Positions 1 to 9,130 of a stretch of DNA of 58,677 bases are shown in pieces. Under the pieces are notes generated by a model that was not told where the DNA came from, searched no databases, and was given only the letters and a program-made list of their open reading frames with translations. Source of the stretch: an uncultured Collinsella sp. (lineage in GTDB: Bacteria > Actinomycetota > Coriobacteriia > Coriobacteriales > Coriobacteriaceae). The DNA is taken from contig UQZM01000006.1 of NCBI GenBank assembly GCA_900545615.1, forward strand, positions 1-58,677. The letters are read 5' to 3'. Positions within the stretch are counted from its first letter, which is position 1, and each line of letters opens with the position of its first letter. The position numbers were made by a program, and so were the translations under genes.

Positions 1-19
1 CCCTCCCGGGCGCAAGCAA

Positions 20-48
20 AAGGGCGACCCCTGTCCGGAGTCGCCCTT
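20..48 (-). terminator. Rho-independent terminator after pnp
   Basis: A perfect 9-bp inverted repeat (20-28 with 40-48) encloses an 11-nt loop about 25 bp past the pnp stop codon. Read on the minus strand the hairpin is followed by a T-rich stretch, as expected for an intrinsic terminator. Confidence 0.8.
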
Positions 49-71
49 GTTGAGCTGCTTATGTTTAGCTG

Positions 72-2318
72 TTACTCGGCGTCGTGGTGGCGGCGGGGCT
101 TGCGGCCTCCGTTGTCGCCGGGACGGCGCGGACGGTCGCTGCGCTCGGAGCGCTCGCGACGCGGACGCTCACGGCGCTGGAAGTGCTCGCCGTCGCCCTC
201 GGAGGCACCCTCGGTACGAGCCGGGGCCTCGGGCTTATCAAGACGATCGAGCGAGATCTTGCCGCGATCGTCGACCTCGATGACGACGACCTTGACCTCG
301 TCGCCCACGTTGAGGACGTCCTCGACCTTCTCCACGCGGCCCTTGGCGACGCGGGAGATGTGCAGCAGGCCGTCCTTACCGGGCAGCAGGTTGACGAACG
401 CGCCGAAGGGCTGGATGGAGACCACACGACCGGTGTACTCCTCGCCCGGCTCGGGAACCTTGATGATGAGCTTGATGCGCTCAACGGCCTGGTCGACGGA
501 CTCGCCGGTGCCGCCGACAAAGACGGTGCCGTCCTCCTGGATGTCGACCGAGGCGCTGGTCTCGTCCTGGATGCCGCGGATGACCTTACCGCCGGAACCG
601 ATGACGTCGCGGATCTTGTCGGTCGGAACCTGGATGGAAACGATGCGCGGAGCGGTGCTGCGCGTGGTGTGGCGCGGCTCGGGAATCACATCGAGCATCT
701 TCTGCAGGATGAAGGCGCGACCCTCCTTGGCCTGTTGCAGAGCGCGGGCCAGGATGTCGAAAGTGAGGCCGGTGGCCTTGTTGTCCATCTGCAGGGCGGT
801 GATGCCCTCGGTGGTGCCGGTGACCTTAAAGTCCATGTCGCCCAGGAAGTCCTCGAGACCCTGGATGTCGGACAGGACCACGGTCTTGCCCTCCTCCTGG
901 ATCAGGCCCATGGCGATACCGGAGACCGGGCGCTTAATGGGCACGCCGCCGTCCATAAGGGCGAGCGTGGAGCCGCAGGTCGAAGCCATCGAAGAGGAGC
1001 CGTTGGACTCCATGACCTCGGAGACCACGCGGATGGCGTAGGGGAACTCGTTCTCGTCGGGAAGCACCGGAAGCAGAGCGCGCTCGGCTAGATTGCCGTG
1101 GCCGATCTCGCGGCGCTTGGGGCTGCCCATGCGGCCGGTCTCACCGGTGCAGAACGGCGGGAAGTTGTAGTGGTGCATGTAGCGCTTGCCCTCGGTGGGC
1201 TCGATGGTATCCAGACGCTGGCCCTCGTTGAGCATGCCGAGCGACAGGACGGAAAGCACCTGGGTCTGGCCGCGCTGGAACAGGCCGGAGCCGTGAACGA
1301 GCGGCAGGTAGTTGTCCTTCACCATGATGGGACGGATCTCATCGGCGGCACGACCGTCGACGCGCTCGCCGGTCTCAACGACCATGGTGCGCATGGCCTT
1401 CTTCTCGAGCTTCTTGAGCGCCACGGGGATCTCGCGCTCCCAAGCGGCCTGCTCCTCCTCGGTGAACTCGGCGCGGATGGACTCCTTCAGAGCCTCGACC
1501 TTACCGATACGGGAGAGCTTGTCGGCGTCGCGAAGGGCGGCTGCCATCTCGTCGTAGTGAGCGAAGATGCGCTCCTGGACCTCCTCGACGGGCTGGTCGA
1601 GCGGGTACTCCTTCTTGACGATGGGGCCGTTAACCTGCTCCCACTCGGCGACGAACTCGTCCTGAGCCTGGCAGAAAGCGGCAAGGGCCTCCTGGCCAAA
1701 CTTCATGGCGGCGAGCATGTCGTCCTCGGAGATCTCCTCGGCGCCGGCCTCGACCATCGAGATGAAGTCGGCGGATCCGCCCAGCTCCAGGTCCAGATCC
1801 GAGTTCTCGCGCTCCTCGTAGGTGGGGTTGACGATAAACTCGCCTGTCTCCACGTTACGGCCGATGCGCACGCAGGCAAGCGGGCCCTCGAAGGGCACGC
1901 CGCCAAGCGTCATGGCCAGGGATGCACCCATGACGTTGATGACATCGAAGGGGTTGACCTGGTCGGCGACGAGCGAGGTGGCGACGATGTGCACCTCGTT
2001 GCGGAAGCCATCCGGGAAGCTCGGGCGAATCGGGCGATCGATCATGCGGGCCGTGAGCGTGGCCTTCTCGCTGGGACGGCCCTCACGCTTGAGGTAGCCA
2101 CCCGGGATGCGGCCGGCTGCGTACATCTTCTCGTTGAAGTCGACGGTCAGCGGGAAGAAGTCGTAGTTCTTGCGCTCCTTGGAGACGACCACGGTGTCGA
2201 GCATCGTGGTGTCGCCCTGCTTGACCAGGCAGGCGCCGGTGGCCTGCTTGGCAAGCTCGCCCGACTCAAAGGTGTAGGTCTTGCCGTACAGCTCAAAGGT
2301 CTTGGATACGAGTGTCAT
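72..2318 (-). CDS. pnp: Polyribonucleotide nucleotidyltransferase (PNPase)
   Basis: This 748-residue protein is a phosphorolytic 3'-5' exoribonuclease that degrades mRNA and releases nucleoside diphosphates. The domain order is canonical: a first RNase PH domain (about residues 12-145), a helical linker, a second RNase PH domain (about 330-470), a KH domain with the GSGG turn (about 555-620) and an S1 domain (about 625-695). The C-terminus carries an Arg-rich tail (RRERPRRERSERS and following) that probably adds RNA affinity. The gene follows rpsO in the same direction, the common rpsO-pnp pairing, but a terminator between them suggests partly separate expression. The ATG has a good AAAGGAG site. 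Confidence 0.97.
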   Translation of the reverse strand: MTLVSKTFELYGKTYTFESGELAKQATGACLVKQGDTTMLDTVVVSKERKNYDFFPLTVDFNEKMYAAGRIPGGYLKREGRPSEKATLTARMIDRPIRPSFPDGFRNEVHIVATSLVADQVNPFDVINVMGASLAMTLGGVPFEGPLACVRIGRNVETGEFIVNPTYEERENSDLDLELGGSADFISMVEAGAEEISEDDMLAAMKFGQEALAAFCQAQDEFVAEWEQVNGPIVKKEYPLDQPVEEVQERIFAHYDEMAAALRDADKLSRIGKVEALKESIRAEFTEEEQAAWEREIPVALKKLEKKAMRTMVVETGERVDGRAADEIRPIMVKDNYLPLVHGSGLFQRGQTQVLSVLSLGMLNEGQRLDTIEPTEGKRYMHHYNFPPFCTGETGRMGSPKRREIGHGNLAERALLPVLPDENEFPYAIRVVSEVMESNGSSSMASTCGSTLALMDGGVPIKRPVSGIAMGLIQEEGKTVVLSDIQGLEDFLGDMDFKVTGTTEGITALQMDNKATGLTFDILARALQQAKEGRAFILQKMLDVIPEPRHTTRSTAPRIVSIQVPTDKIRDVIGSGGKVIRGIQDETSASVDIQEDGTVFVGGTGESVDQAVERIKLIIKVPEPGEEYTGRVVSIQPFGAFVNLLPGKDGLLHISRVAKGRVEKVEDVLNVGDEVKVVVIEVDDRGKISLDRLDKPEAPARTEGASEGDGEHFQRRERPRRERSERSDRPRRPGDNGGRKPRRHHDAE

Positions 2319-2331
2319 TGTTCTCCTTTAC

Positions 2332-2402
2332 CCCACAGGCCCCTTGCCTGCGGGCTTCTCATGTGACGCGGGCCCCCTGCCCCCGCCACGCTTCAGAGCG
2401 TG
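2332..2402 (-). promoter_or_regulatory. Structured 5' leader of pnp (candidate)
   Basis: Two hairpins precede the pnp ribosome site on the minus strand: a 6-bp perfect stem with a tetraloop (2387-2402) and a 9-bp stem with one wobble pair and a 5-nt loop (2332-2354) that ends just before the AAAGGAG. PNPase is known in enterobacteria to autoregulate through a stem in its leader. Whether this one works that way is inference. Confidence 0.35.
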
Positions 2403-2424
2403 ATTGTTCACGCCCTTACACAAA

Positions 2425-2453
2425 AAGAGCGCCCCGCTGCGCAGGACGCTCTT
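2425..2453 (-). terminator. Rho-independent terminator after rpsO
   Basis: A 7-bp perfect stem (2425-2431 with 2447-2453) is followed on the minus strand by a run of T residues. It sits 14 bp after the rpsO stop and separates rpsO from pnp. Confidence 0.8.
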
Positions 2454-2467
2454 AGCATGTACAAATC

Positions 2468-2746
2468 CTACTGGATGTTGTCGCGAATGCCCAGAGCCTT
2501 GATGAGCTCACGGTACTCGACGATGTCGTTCTTCTTGATGTAGGAGAGAAGACGACGACGACGGCCGACGAGCATGAGCAGGCCACGACGGGTGTGGAAG
2601 TCCTTCTGGTGGGACTTCATGTGCTCGGTCAGCTCCTTGATGCGCTCGGACAGGATGGCGACCTGAACCTTGGGGTTACCGGTGTCGACCGGGGAGTTAC
2701 CGAACTGGGCGGTCAGCTCCGCCTTGCGCTCTTTGGAAACAGTCAT
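2468..2746 (-). CDS. rpsO: 30S ribosomal protein S15
   Basis: This 92-residue protein is the S15 component of the 30S subunit platform, which binds 16S rRNA helices early in assembly. The family pattern is clear: the segment DTGNPKVQVAILSERI near the start, HMKSHQKDFHTRRGL in the middle and the C-terminal helix ending LGIRDNIQ. The reading frame stays open 32 codons further upstream, but the start chosen is the ATG preceded by AAAGGTG, which gives the usual S15 length. An imperfect leader hairpin lies just upstream. Confidence 0.97.
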   Translation of the reverse strand: MTVSKERKAELTAQFGNSPVDTGNPKVQVAILSERIKELTEHMKSHQKDFHTRRGLLMLVGRRRRLLSYIKKNDIVEYRELIKALGIRDNIQ

Positions 2747-2766
2747 TGTTTCACCTTTCGTTTCGC

Positions 2767-2782
2767 GTCGCCCACGGGCGAC
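2767..2782 (-). promoter_or_regulatory. Hairpin in rpsO leader (candidate S15 site)
   Basis: A perfect 6-bp GC-rich stem with a 4-nt loop lies about 20 nt before the rpsO start codon on the minus strand. S15 represses its own translation through leader structures in several phyla, so this hairpin is a candidate site. No known S15 leader class was matched. Confidence 0.3.
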
Positions 2783-2884
2783 TCTATTCGCCTCGGACTG
2801 GGAAGCCGCCGGTGGAGCGAGCATCCAAGGTCGAGGTACCAACAGGTCGGTATGTTACCACAAGCGGCGCGCGCCTGCGCATCA

Positions 2885-3634
2885 TCACCGACCCAACATG
2901 AATTCCATCGCACGGAGGCGCTGATCGGTGTGCGTGGCGGCCCAAACATGCGAAAGCCCGAGCAGGAATGCCGCCGTATGCGGGTCGATTCGCTCGGCCA
3001 TGAGCGCATCGAAGGTCATGGACATGAGGGCGCGCAGCCATGCGGTCTCACCGGTCGACACCAGTTCGGCACCTGGAACGCTCGACGCGCACGACCCGCA
3101 CATGAGACCGCCCGCCTGGGCTGAAAAATACGACAGCATGGGGTCTCCGCACAGCACACAGGCCGAAAAATCGGGTCGATAGCCAACGTGCGACAGCAGC
3201 TTAAAGACATATGCCGCCACAAGTAGGTCCATATGCGCCGTGTCAAGCCCGCTGCCCACCAGGGCAAGCGCTCGCTGCGTGATGGCAAAGGTAAACGGGT
3301 CCTCGGCGTCCTCGAACGAGCACACGCGCGCAACCTCGGCGATCGCGCTTGCGGCGCAGGTCGTCTCGTAATCGGGCGCAGCGCCGAGCGGCGCCTCCAT
3401 AAGCTCGGCCTGGGAAACCACGTCAAGCGACCGTCCATGCGCGAGCAGCATATCGACCGTACAGAACAGCTCGCAGCGCGCCGCCAGGCGCCCCCCGGGT
3501 TTGCGGGCGCCCTTTGCCACGGCGCGAACCTGCCGACCCCGCTCGTCAAGCATCGTCAGGATCAGGTCCGTCTCTTTGAGCTTCGTCTTGTCGAGGACGA
3601 GCACCTTCGTGCGATATGTCCGGGAGCCAGCCAT
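2885..3634 (-). CDS. recO: DNA repair protein RecO
   Basis: RecO anneals single strands and, with RecR, helps load RecA in the RecFOR gap-repair pathway. The 249-residue protein begins with the OB-fold segment RTKVLVLDKTKLKETDLIL and contains a four-cysteine zinc site (CVLCGD and MCGSC, about residues 156-180) in the helical C-terminal half, typical of Gram-positive and actinobacterial RecO. It lies 15 bp downstream of era, an arrangement conserved in many bacteria. Confidence 0.93.
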   Translation of the reverse strand: MAGSRTYRTKVLVLDKTKLKETDLILTMLDERGRQVRAVAKGARKPGGRLAARCELFCTVDMLLAHGRSLDVVSQAELMEAPLGAAPDYETTCAASAIAEVARVCSFEDAEDPFTFAITQRALALVGSGLDTAHMDLLVAAYVFKLLSHVGYRPDFSACVLCGDPMLSYFSAQAGGLMCGSCASSVPGAELVSTGETAWLRALMSMTFDALMAERIDPHTAAFLLGLSHVWAATHTDQRLRAMEFMLGR

Positions 3635-3649
3635 GCGCGCCGCGCGCCC

Positions 3650-4726
3650 TTAGTCCTCGGCATTGTAGCCAAAGCGGCGAATCTGGGCCTCATCGTCACG
3701 CCAGCCGGCCTTGACCTTCACGTCCAGCTCCAAAAAGACCTGCGTGCCAAAGATGCGCTCAAGATCGCGACGGGCGTCGATACCGATATGTTTGATCATT
3801 TCGCCGCCCTTGCCAATGATGATGCCCTTTTGGCCCTCGCGCTCGACGTAAATGGTGGCGTGCACGCGCAGCACCTTCTTGGTCTGCTCGAGCGCATCGC
3901 AGATAACGCCAACGGAGTGCGGAATCTCATCACGGGTGCGACGCAAGACCTTCTCGCGCACAAACTCGGCAACGAGCGTCTCGTCGGAAGCGTCGGTACC
4001 CATGTCCTCGGGGAACCAACGCGGGCCCTCGGGCAAAAAGTGCGCAACGGTCTCGATAAAGGCATCGACGTTGAAGTTCTTAACCGACGACGTCACGATC
4101 TCATCGTCATATTCCATGAGCTCGTGGGCTGCCTTAAGCTGCTCCATGACCTGTGCGGGGTCGGCCTCATCGGCCTTGGTGAGCACCAGGACCTTCTTGG
4201 AACGGGCGTTTTTGACGCGTTCGGCAACCCAGGCGTCTCCCCTGCCGATCGGCTTGGTGGCATCAATCAAAAACGCGACGACATCGACATCGTTCAGCTC
4301 GAACAGCGCGCTCTTGTTGAGCTCGGACCCCAGGCCGTCCTTGGGCTTGTGGATACCCGGGGTATCGACAAAGACCAGCTGGTAGCCGGGACGGTTGACG
4401 ACGGCACGCATGCGGCGGCGGGTCGTCTGGGCCACCGGCGAGGTGATGGCGACCTTTTTGCCATAGCAGGCGTTGAGCAGCGTGGACTTGCCGGCGTTGG
4501 GGCGGCCGACCAGCGCCACGAAGCCGCTGCGGAAACCGGGCTCAACGTCGCCAAAGCCCGCGAAGCTATCGCCCTCGTCGCACAGGGCGTCGAGTTCCTC
4601 GTCGCTCATACCCTCAAACGGATCGAACTCCTCGACATCCTCATAGGCATCGTTCGCTTCGGCATCCACCGCATCCAGGGACTCGTCGTCCAGAGTTTCA
4701 TCGATAGGCTGCATATTGTCGGACAT
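3650..4726 (-). CDS. era: GTPase Era
   Basis: Era is an essential GTPase that binds the 3' end of 16S rRNA during 30S maturation. All G motifs are visible: GRPNAGKST (G1), the TTRRRM switch, DTPGIHK (G3) and LTKADE (G4). The C-terminal KH domain has GKGGEMIKHIG. At 358 residues it is longer than the usual 300 because of an acidic, low-complexity N-terminal extension of about 65 residues before the GTPase core. The start has an AAAGGGA site. It follows dgkA by 12 bp in an operon with recO. Confidence 0.96.
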   Translation of the reverse strand: MSDNMQPIDETLDDESLDAVDAEANDAYEDVEEFDPFEGMSDEELDALCDEGDSFAGFGDVEPGFRSGFVALVGRPNAGKSTLLNACYGKKVAITSPVAQTTRRRMRAVVNRPGYQLVFVDTPGIHKPKDGLGSELNKSALFELNDVDVVAFLIDATKPIGRGDAWVAERVKNARSKKVLVLTKADEADPAQVMEQLKAAHELMEYDDEIVTSSVKNFNVDAFIETVAHFLPEGPRWFPEDMGTDASDETLVAEFVREKVLRRTRDEIPHSVGVICDALEQTKKVLRVHATIYVEREGQKGIIIGKGGEMIKHIGIDARRDLERIFGTQVFLELDVKVKAGWRDDEAQIRRFGYNAED

Positions 4727-4738
4727 GGAAATCCCTTT

Positions 4739-5116
4739 CTAAATAAAGTCGAGCGCGTGGGCAAATACCAGCAATCCCACAATCGCGGCGGTGATGGAAA
4801 GTACGTAGACGGAGGCGGCGGCGATATCCTTCGCGCGCTTTGCCAGAGGATGGAGCTCCTGGGTCGCCAGGTCGACGATCGCCTCCATGGCGGTGTTGCA
4901 CAGCTCACCGTGAATCACCAGGCCACAACAGATGATAATCGTGGCCCACTCGGCAATATCGAGCCCCACGATGCAGCCGGCAATGACGGTGCACACGCCC
5001 GCAACGAGCATGACCTTGATATTGCGCTCGGTCTTGACGGCGGTGACGAAGCCCTCCATGGCGTAGGAAAACGACTTTAAGAAGGACGGATGGTCCTTGT
5101 TCGATCCGGGAATCAT
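4739..5116 (-). CDS. dgkA: Diacylglycerol/undecaprenol kinase family protein
   Basis: This 125-residue integral membrane kinase belongs to the DgkA family. Gram-positive members phosphorylate undecaprenol and so recycle the cell-wall lipid carrier. The family signature is present: E-x-x-NTAMEAIVDLA in the centre and AKDIAAASVYV after it, with three hydrophobic helices (about residues 35-55, 57-72 and 98-122). It sits between ybeY and era in the order commonly seen in Gram-positive bacteria. The lipid substrate is inferred from the family, not from sequence. Confidence 0.9.
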   Translation of the reverse strand: MIPGSNKDHPSFLKSFSYAMEGFVTAVKTERNIKVMLVAGVCTVIAGCIVGLDIAEWATIIICCGLVIHGELCNTAMEAIVDLATQELHPLAKRAKDIAAASVYVLSITAAIVGLLVFAHALDFI

Positions 5117-5125
5117 AGACGGCTC

Positions 5126-5635
5126 CTAGTCGTGGGCGTGGTTGGTGATGGGGCCGACGTGGACCAGCTTGGGGTCCTCGCCGCGCTCGAGCGCCAGATC
5201 GCGCAGGATGGCATCCTCGCGGGCCTCCATGACCTCAGCCTCGTCGTCCTCGATATGGTCATAGCCCAGCAGGTGCAGCATGCCATGCACGAGCATCAGG
5301 CGACACTCGTCGGCAGGGCTATTGCCAAAGCCGGGGGCCTGACGGGCAATGACCTGCGGAGCCAAGATGATATCGCCGAGCTCGAGCGTCTCGTCGGCGG
5401 GAATATCCTCGTCAAAGGCCGAGTCGCATTCAAACGAGAGGACATCGGTGGTACGGTCGATACCGCGCCACTCGTGGTTGAGCTCGTGCATCTCGTCCTC
5501 ATCGACATACGAAAGAGAAATCTCGACTTCACGTTCAACGCCCTCGGCGGCAAGCACGACCTCGCAGATGTGCTCTACCTCCTGCGCGTCGAGCAGCGTA
5601 TCGAGCTCGGCATCGTTGCTGATCAATACACTCAA
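5126..5635 (-). CDS. ybeY: Endoribonuclease YbeY, rRNA maturation factor
   Basis: YbeY is a zinc-dependent RNase needed for 16S rRNA 3' end maturation and ribosome quality control. The metal site HGMLHLLGYDH (H-x3-H-x5-H) is intact. The 169-residue frame starts with TTG, preceded at 5 nt by AAAGGAG, and this start overlaps the phoH stop as TTGA, implying translational coupling. The order phoH-ybeY-dgkA-era is a well-known functional cluster. Confidence 0.94.
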   Translation of the reverse strand: MSVLISNDAELDTLLDAQEVEHICEVVLAAEGVEREVEISLSYVDEDEMHELNHEWRGIDRTTDVLSFECDSAFDEDIPADETLELGDIILAPQVIARQAPGFGNSPADECRLMLVHGMLHLLGYDHIEDDEAEVMEAREDAILRDLALERGEDPKLVHVGPITNHAHD

Positions 5636-6618
5636 CGGGACTCCTTTCGGTCGTGCACGCGCTTCTCGCGTACATCATCATAAGCATCGTATGCCTCGAC
5701 GATACGCCCCACCAAGGCATGGCGCACCACGTCGGCGCGCTCGAGGTGCGAAAATGCGACATCGTCGACACGGCCCAAAATCTGCTCAACGTCGGCAAGA
5801 CCGCCACGACGACCCACCAGGTCGCGCTGGCTCAGGTCGCCGGTGATCACGAACTTGGAGTTGAAGCCCAGGCGTGTCAGGAACATCTTCATCTGCTCGG
5901 GCGTGGTATTTTGCGCCTCGTCGAGCACCACGAAAGCATCGCTCAGCGTGCGGCCGCGCATGTAGGCAAGCGGGGCGATCTCGATCACGCCGCGCTCCAT
6001 AAGCTCATCGGTGCGCTCGCGATCCATCATGTCAAAAAGGGCGTCGTAGAGCGGACGCATGTAGGGATCGATCTTTTCCTCAAGGGTACCGGGCAAAAAG
6101 CCCAGATTCTCCCCCGCCTCGACAACCGGACGCGTCAAGATCAGACGGCCCACCTCGTGACGCTTGAGCGCGGCAACGGCGAGCGCCATGGCCAGATAGG
6201 TCTTACCGGTACCGGCAGGACCCAAGCCAAAGGTGATGGTATGCGAGCGAATGGCATCCACATAGCGCTTTTGCCCGAGCGTTTTGGGGCGAATGGCACG
6301 ACCGCGATACGAAAGCAGCACGTCATCGCGAAGCGACGTAGCCTCGTGCTCGCCGTCGCGCAGAACGGCCAGACAGCGCGAGACATCGTCGGCAGAAAGC
6401 GTGCGCCCGGCAGCAGCCTCACGAAAGGCATGTTCGAAAAAACGCGCCACGAGTTCGACCTCATCCGGGTCACCGCTCACGGCGATGCTATCGCCACGGG
6501 CGACCACATGGGCGCGAACCAAGTTCTCGAGTGCACGAAGGACGCCGTCGCGGGCGCCCAAAACGCGCGAGGGGTTGATACCCCCGGGAACGGTAAGTCT
6601 AATCTTCGAGGCTTCCAT
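5632..6618 (-). CDS. phoH: PhoH-like ATPase
   Basis: This 328-residue protein is a PhoH-family P-loop ATPase, the usual partner of YbeY, with a presumed role in RNA metabolism. The Walker A motif is GLGPAGTGKTYLA, and a Walker B-type FVVLDEAQNT follows. The N-terminal part resembles the RNA-binding segment of the YbeZ type. The frame is open further upstream, but the ATG giving MEASKIRLTVPG is preceded by AGGGAGG and overlaps the end of mtaB by 20 bp, so it is preferred. Confidence 0.93.
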   Translation of the reverse strand: MEASKIRLTVPGGINPSRVLGARDGVLRALENLVRAHVVARGDSIAVSGDPDEVELVARFFEHAFREAAAGRTLSADDVSRCLAVLRDGEHEATSLRDDVLLSYRGRAIRPKTLGQKRYVDAIRSHTITFGLGPAGTGKTYLAMALAVAALKRHEVGRLILTRPVVEAGENLGFLPGTLEEKIDPYMRPLYDALFDMMDRERTDELMERGVIEIAPLAYMRGRTLSDAFVVLDEAQNTTPEQMKMFLTRLGFNSKFVITGDLSQRDLVGRRGGLADVEQILGRVDDVAFSHLERADVVRHALVGRIVEAYDAYDDVREKRVHDRKESR

Positions 6619-7891
6619 GAACCTCCCTGCGCGCATGGACCAAGCCGGAATCATCGACTCCGATGATAGCAACATCAAACAGGCACGGGGCTGTGAGTCC
6701 ACAGGTATCGTCAAGACGGGCATGATGGAACGAGCCGAGCGTCAGGTTGTCACCATACTCGAGCACGGCACGCTCGACCGTGCCCACGCGACGACGAGCG
6801 TCGGCAATAGCGAGCTCCTGTGCCGCGGCCCGCATACGGCGGCTACGCTCGGCCATAACCTCGGGCGGCACTTGGTCGGGCATGTCGGCAGCAAGGGTAC
6901 CGGGACGCTTGCTATAGCGGAATACGTGCATACGCGAGAAACCCACACGGCGGCACAGCGCCAGCGACTCCTCGAATTCCTCGTCCGTCTCGCCGGGGAA
7001 GCCGACGATGACATCGCACGAAAGAGACACCTGGGGCAAGTTGGCGCGAATCATGCGCACCGTCTCCTCAAAGGCCTCGGCGCTATAGGGACGGCCCATG
7101 CGATGCAGTGTCCTGGTGCAGCCGGACTGCACGGGCAGGTGTAAAAACGGGGCGATGCGCTGCGGATAGCGCGCCATGACCTTAAGCAGGGACTCGGAGA
7201 TATCCATGGGCTCGACCGAGGAAATGCGCACATGCGGAATGGACGTGCGCTCCATGATCGCCTCGAGCAGCTCATCAATCTCGACGTGTTCGTCAGTCGC
7301 GCTCTTGCCATCGTAGGCGCCCAGGTTCACACCCGTCAGCACCACCTCGGGCACGCCGGCCTCCTGAGCCTCGCGAACTTGCTCGAGCACGGACTCGACC
7401 GGCACGGAGCGCTCGGGGCCGCGAGCCTTCCACACGATGCAATAGGTGCAACGATGGTTGCAACCGTCCTGGATCTTCACGCCCAGACGCGAGCGACCGA
7501 GTGCATCGACAACCTCGCAGTCGCTGCAGGCGGGAACGTCATCGGACTCAACGCCCAGCACCTCACAGACGCGTTCGGCGACATCGATCTTGGACGGATC
7601 GGCGATCACGCGGTCCGAAAGCTCCAGCAGCTCCTCGGGGTGCAGATTGACTACGCATCCGGTCACGACCACATAGGGCTCGTTTGGATAGGCCAGCGCA
7701 TGGCGAACGGCCTTACGGGTCTTGGCCTCGGCCTCGCCCGTAACGGCACAGGTGTTAATGACGATCAGCTCAGCATCCTGAGGCTCCACCATTGCAAAGC
7801 CCAGGCGCATTAGATCGGCAGTGATACGGTCAGACTCAACCCGGTTGACACGGCAACCGAGGTTGACGACGGAAATATGGGGTGCGAGCAC
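6599..7891 (-). CDS. mtaB: tRNA t6A37 methylthiotransferase MtaB
   Basis: MtaB is a radical SAM enzyme that adds a methylthio group to N6-threonylcarbamoyladenosine at tRNA position 37. The 430-residue protein has the N-terminal UPF0004 domain with three conserved cysteines (NLGCRVN, INTCAV, VVTGC), the radical SAM triad CNHRCTYC (about residues 145-152) and a short C-terminal TRAM-like region. The MtaB call over MiaB or RimO rests on the NLGCRVN start and overall length. It follows dnaJ by 9 bp. Confidence 0.9.
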   Translation of the reverse strand: MLAPHISVVNLGCRVNRVESDRITADLMRLGFAMVEPQDAELIVINTCAVTGEAEAKTRKAVRHALAYPNEPYVVVTGCVVNLHPEELLELSDRVIADPSKIDVAERVCEVLGVESDDVPACSDCEVVDALGRSRLGVKIQDGCNHRCTYCIVWKARGPERSVPVESVLEQVREAQEAGVPEVVLTGVNLGAYDGKSATDEHVEIDELLEAIMERTSIPHVRISSVEPMDISESLLKVMARYPQRIAPFLHLPVQSGCTRTLHRMGRPYSAEAFEETVRMIRANLPQVSLSCDVIVGFPGETDEEFEESLALCRRVGFSRMHVFRYSKRPGTLAADMPDQVPPEVMAERSRRMRAAAQELAIADARRRVGTVERAVLEYGDNLTLGSFHHARLDDTCGLTAPCLFDVAIIGVDDSGLVHARREVHGSLED

Positions 7892-7900
7892 GCGGGCTCC

Positions 7901-9049
7901 TTAATCGAGGATATCGTCAAGAGCGCTCTTAATGCGATCGGTCACCGACTTCTTACCGGAAGCGACGTCATCGCCCATCTCATCGGCAAAAGCACGGAGC
8001 AGCTCGCGTTGCTTATTGGAAAGATTGGTGGGAACGACCACGCGCAGTTGCACGATCAGGCGGCCACGTGAACCGCCACCGCCAATGCGCGGCATGCCGT
8101 AATTATTGACGCTCACGGTATCACCGTACTGGGCGCCGGCGGGAACCGTCACCTTAACGACCTCGTCGGGCATAATGCCCTCGACCTCGACCTCGCAGCC
8201 GAGCGCAGCCTGCGCAATCGAGATATCGCTCACCAGGTACAGGTCGTCACCGTTGCGCTTAAAGCGCTCATGGTCGGCAACTCGCACGTTGACAATCAGG
8301 TCGCCCGAAGGCTCGCCGCGAAGGCCGGCCTCGCCAAAGCCGCTCACACGCAGCTGGCGACCGGTCGAAACGCCGGCGGGAATATCGATGTCGATCTTCT
8401 CATGCGAAGGCGTACGGCCCTGACCGTCGCAGGTCTCGCAGGGATGGTCGATAACCGTGCCCTCGCCATGGCAGTCGGGGCAAGGCGAGGAAGACTGAAC
8501 CTGGCCCAGGAACGAACGCTGGACCGTCGTGACATAGCCCGTGCCGTGGCAACGGCTGCACTGCTTTTCCTGTGCACCCTCGGCCCTACCGGTGCCATTG
8601 CAGTCCTCGCAAGGAGCAAGGCGGTCATAGCTGATCGTCTTTTTGCAGCCGAGCGCCGCCTCCTCGAGCGTCACCGAAAGCGAGATGGCCATGTCACGTC
8701 CACGACGACGCTCACGACGGCTGCGGGCGCCACCGCCGGCACCGCCGCCAAAGAACGACGAGAACAAGTCGTCCATGCCCATGCCACCAAAGATATCGTT
8801 GATATCGACGTAGCCCGAACCACCAGGGCCGTCGGCAGTGCCGTAACGGTCGTAGTTAGCACGCTTCTGTTCATCGGAAAGAACGGAATAAGCCTCGTTG
8901 AGCTCCTTGAACTTGGCCTCGGCCTCGGGGTCGTCCGAAACATCCGGATGTACGGTACGGGCCTTCTTTAGAAACGCACGCTTGATCGTCCGCGCGTCGG
9001 CATCCCTGTCGACGCCAAGCACCTCGTAGTAATCCCTATTTTCCGACAC
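7901..9049 (-). CDS. dnaJ: Chaperone protein DnaJ
   Basis: DnaJ delivers unfolded clients to DnaK and stimulates its ATPase. The protein, 382 residues from the preferred GTG, has an N-terminal J domain with HPD, a Gly-rich linker, four CxxCxGxG zinc repeats (CEDCNGTG, CSRCHGTG, CPDCHGEG, CETCDGQG) and complete C-terminal client-binding domains. The GTG giving VSENRDYYEVLG is preceded by GGAAGGA at 7 nt; the longer frame to 9115 has no better start. No dnaK, grpE or hrcA is nearby. A second, unusual J-domain gene lies immediately upstream. Confidence 0.93.
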   Translation of the reverse strand: MSENRDYYEVLGVDRDADARTIKRAFLKKARTVHPDVSDDPEAEAKFKELNEAYSVLSDEQKRANYDRYGTADGPGGSGYVDINDIFGGMGMDDLFSSFFGGGAGGGARSRRERRRGRDMAISLSVTLEEAALGCKKTISYDRLAPCEDCNGTGRAEGAQEKQCSRCHGTGYVTTVQRSFLGQVQSSSPCPDCHGEGTVIDHPCETCDGQGRTPSHEKIDIDIPAGVSTGRQLRVSGFGEAGLRGEPSGDLIVNVRVADHERFKRNGDDLYLVSDISIAQAALGCEVEVEGIMPDEVVKVTVPAGAQYGDTVSVNNYGMPRIGGGGSRGRLIVQLRVVVPTNLSNKQRELLRAFADEMGDDVASGKKSVTDRIKSALDDILD

Positions 9050-9130
9050 GACCGAATCCTTCCGACTTTCATTATTGTCACAGTGCGTCCTATACCCAAG
9101 CTGGGCCGACCGCAAACAGAGGGGTTGATG

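Noticed and set aside
1098..2366. 422-codon open frame on the plus strand
   Set aside because: It is the complement of pnp with a Leu/Gly/Ala-rich composition typical of antisense frames in high-GC genes.
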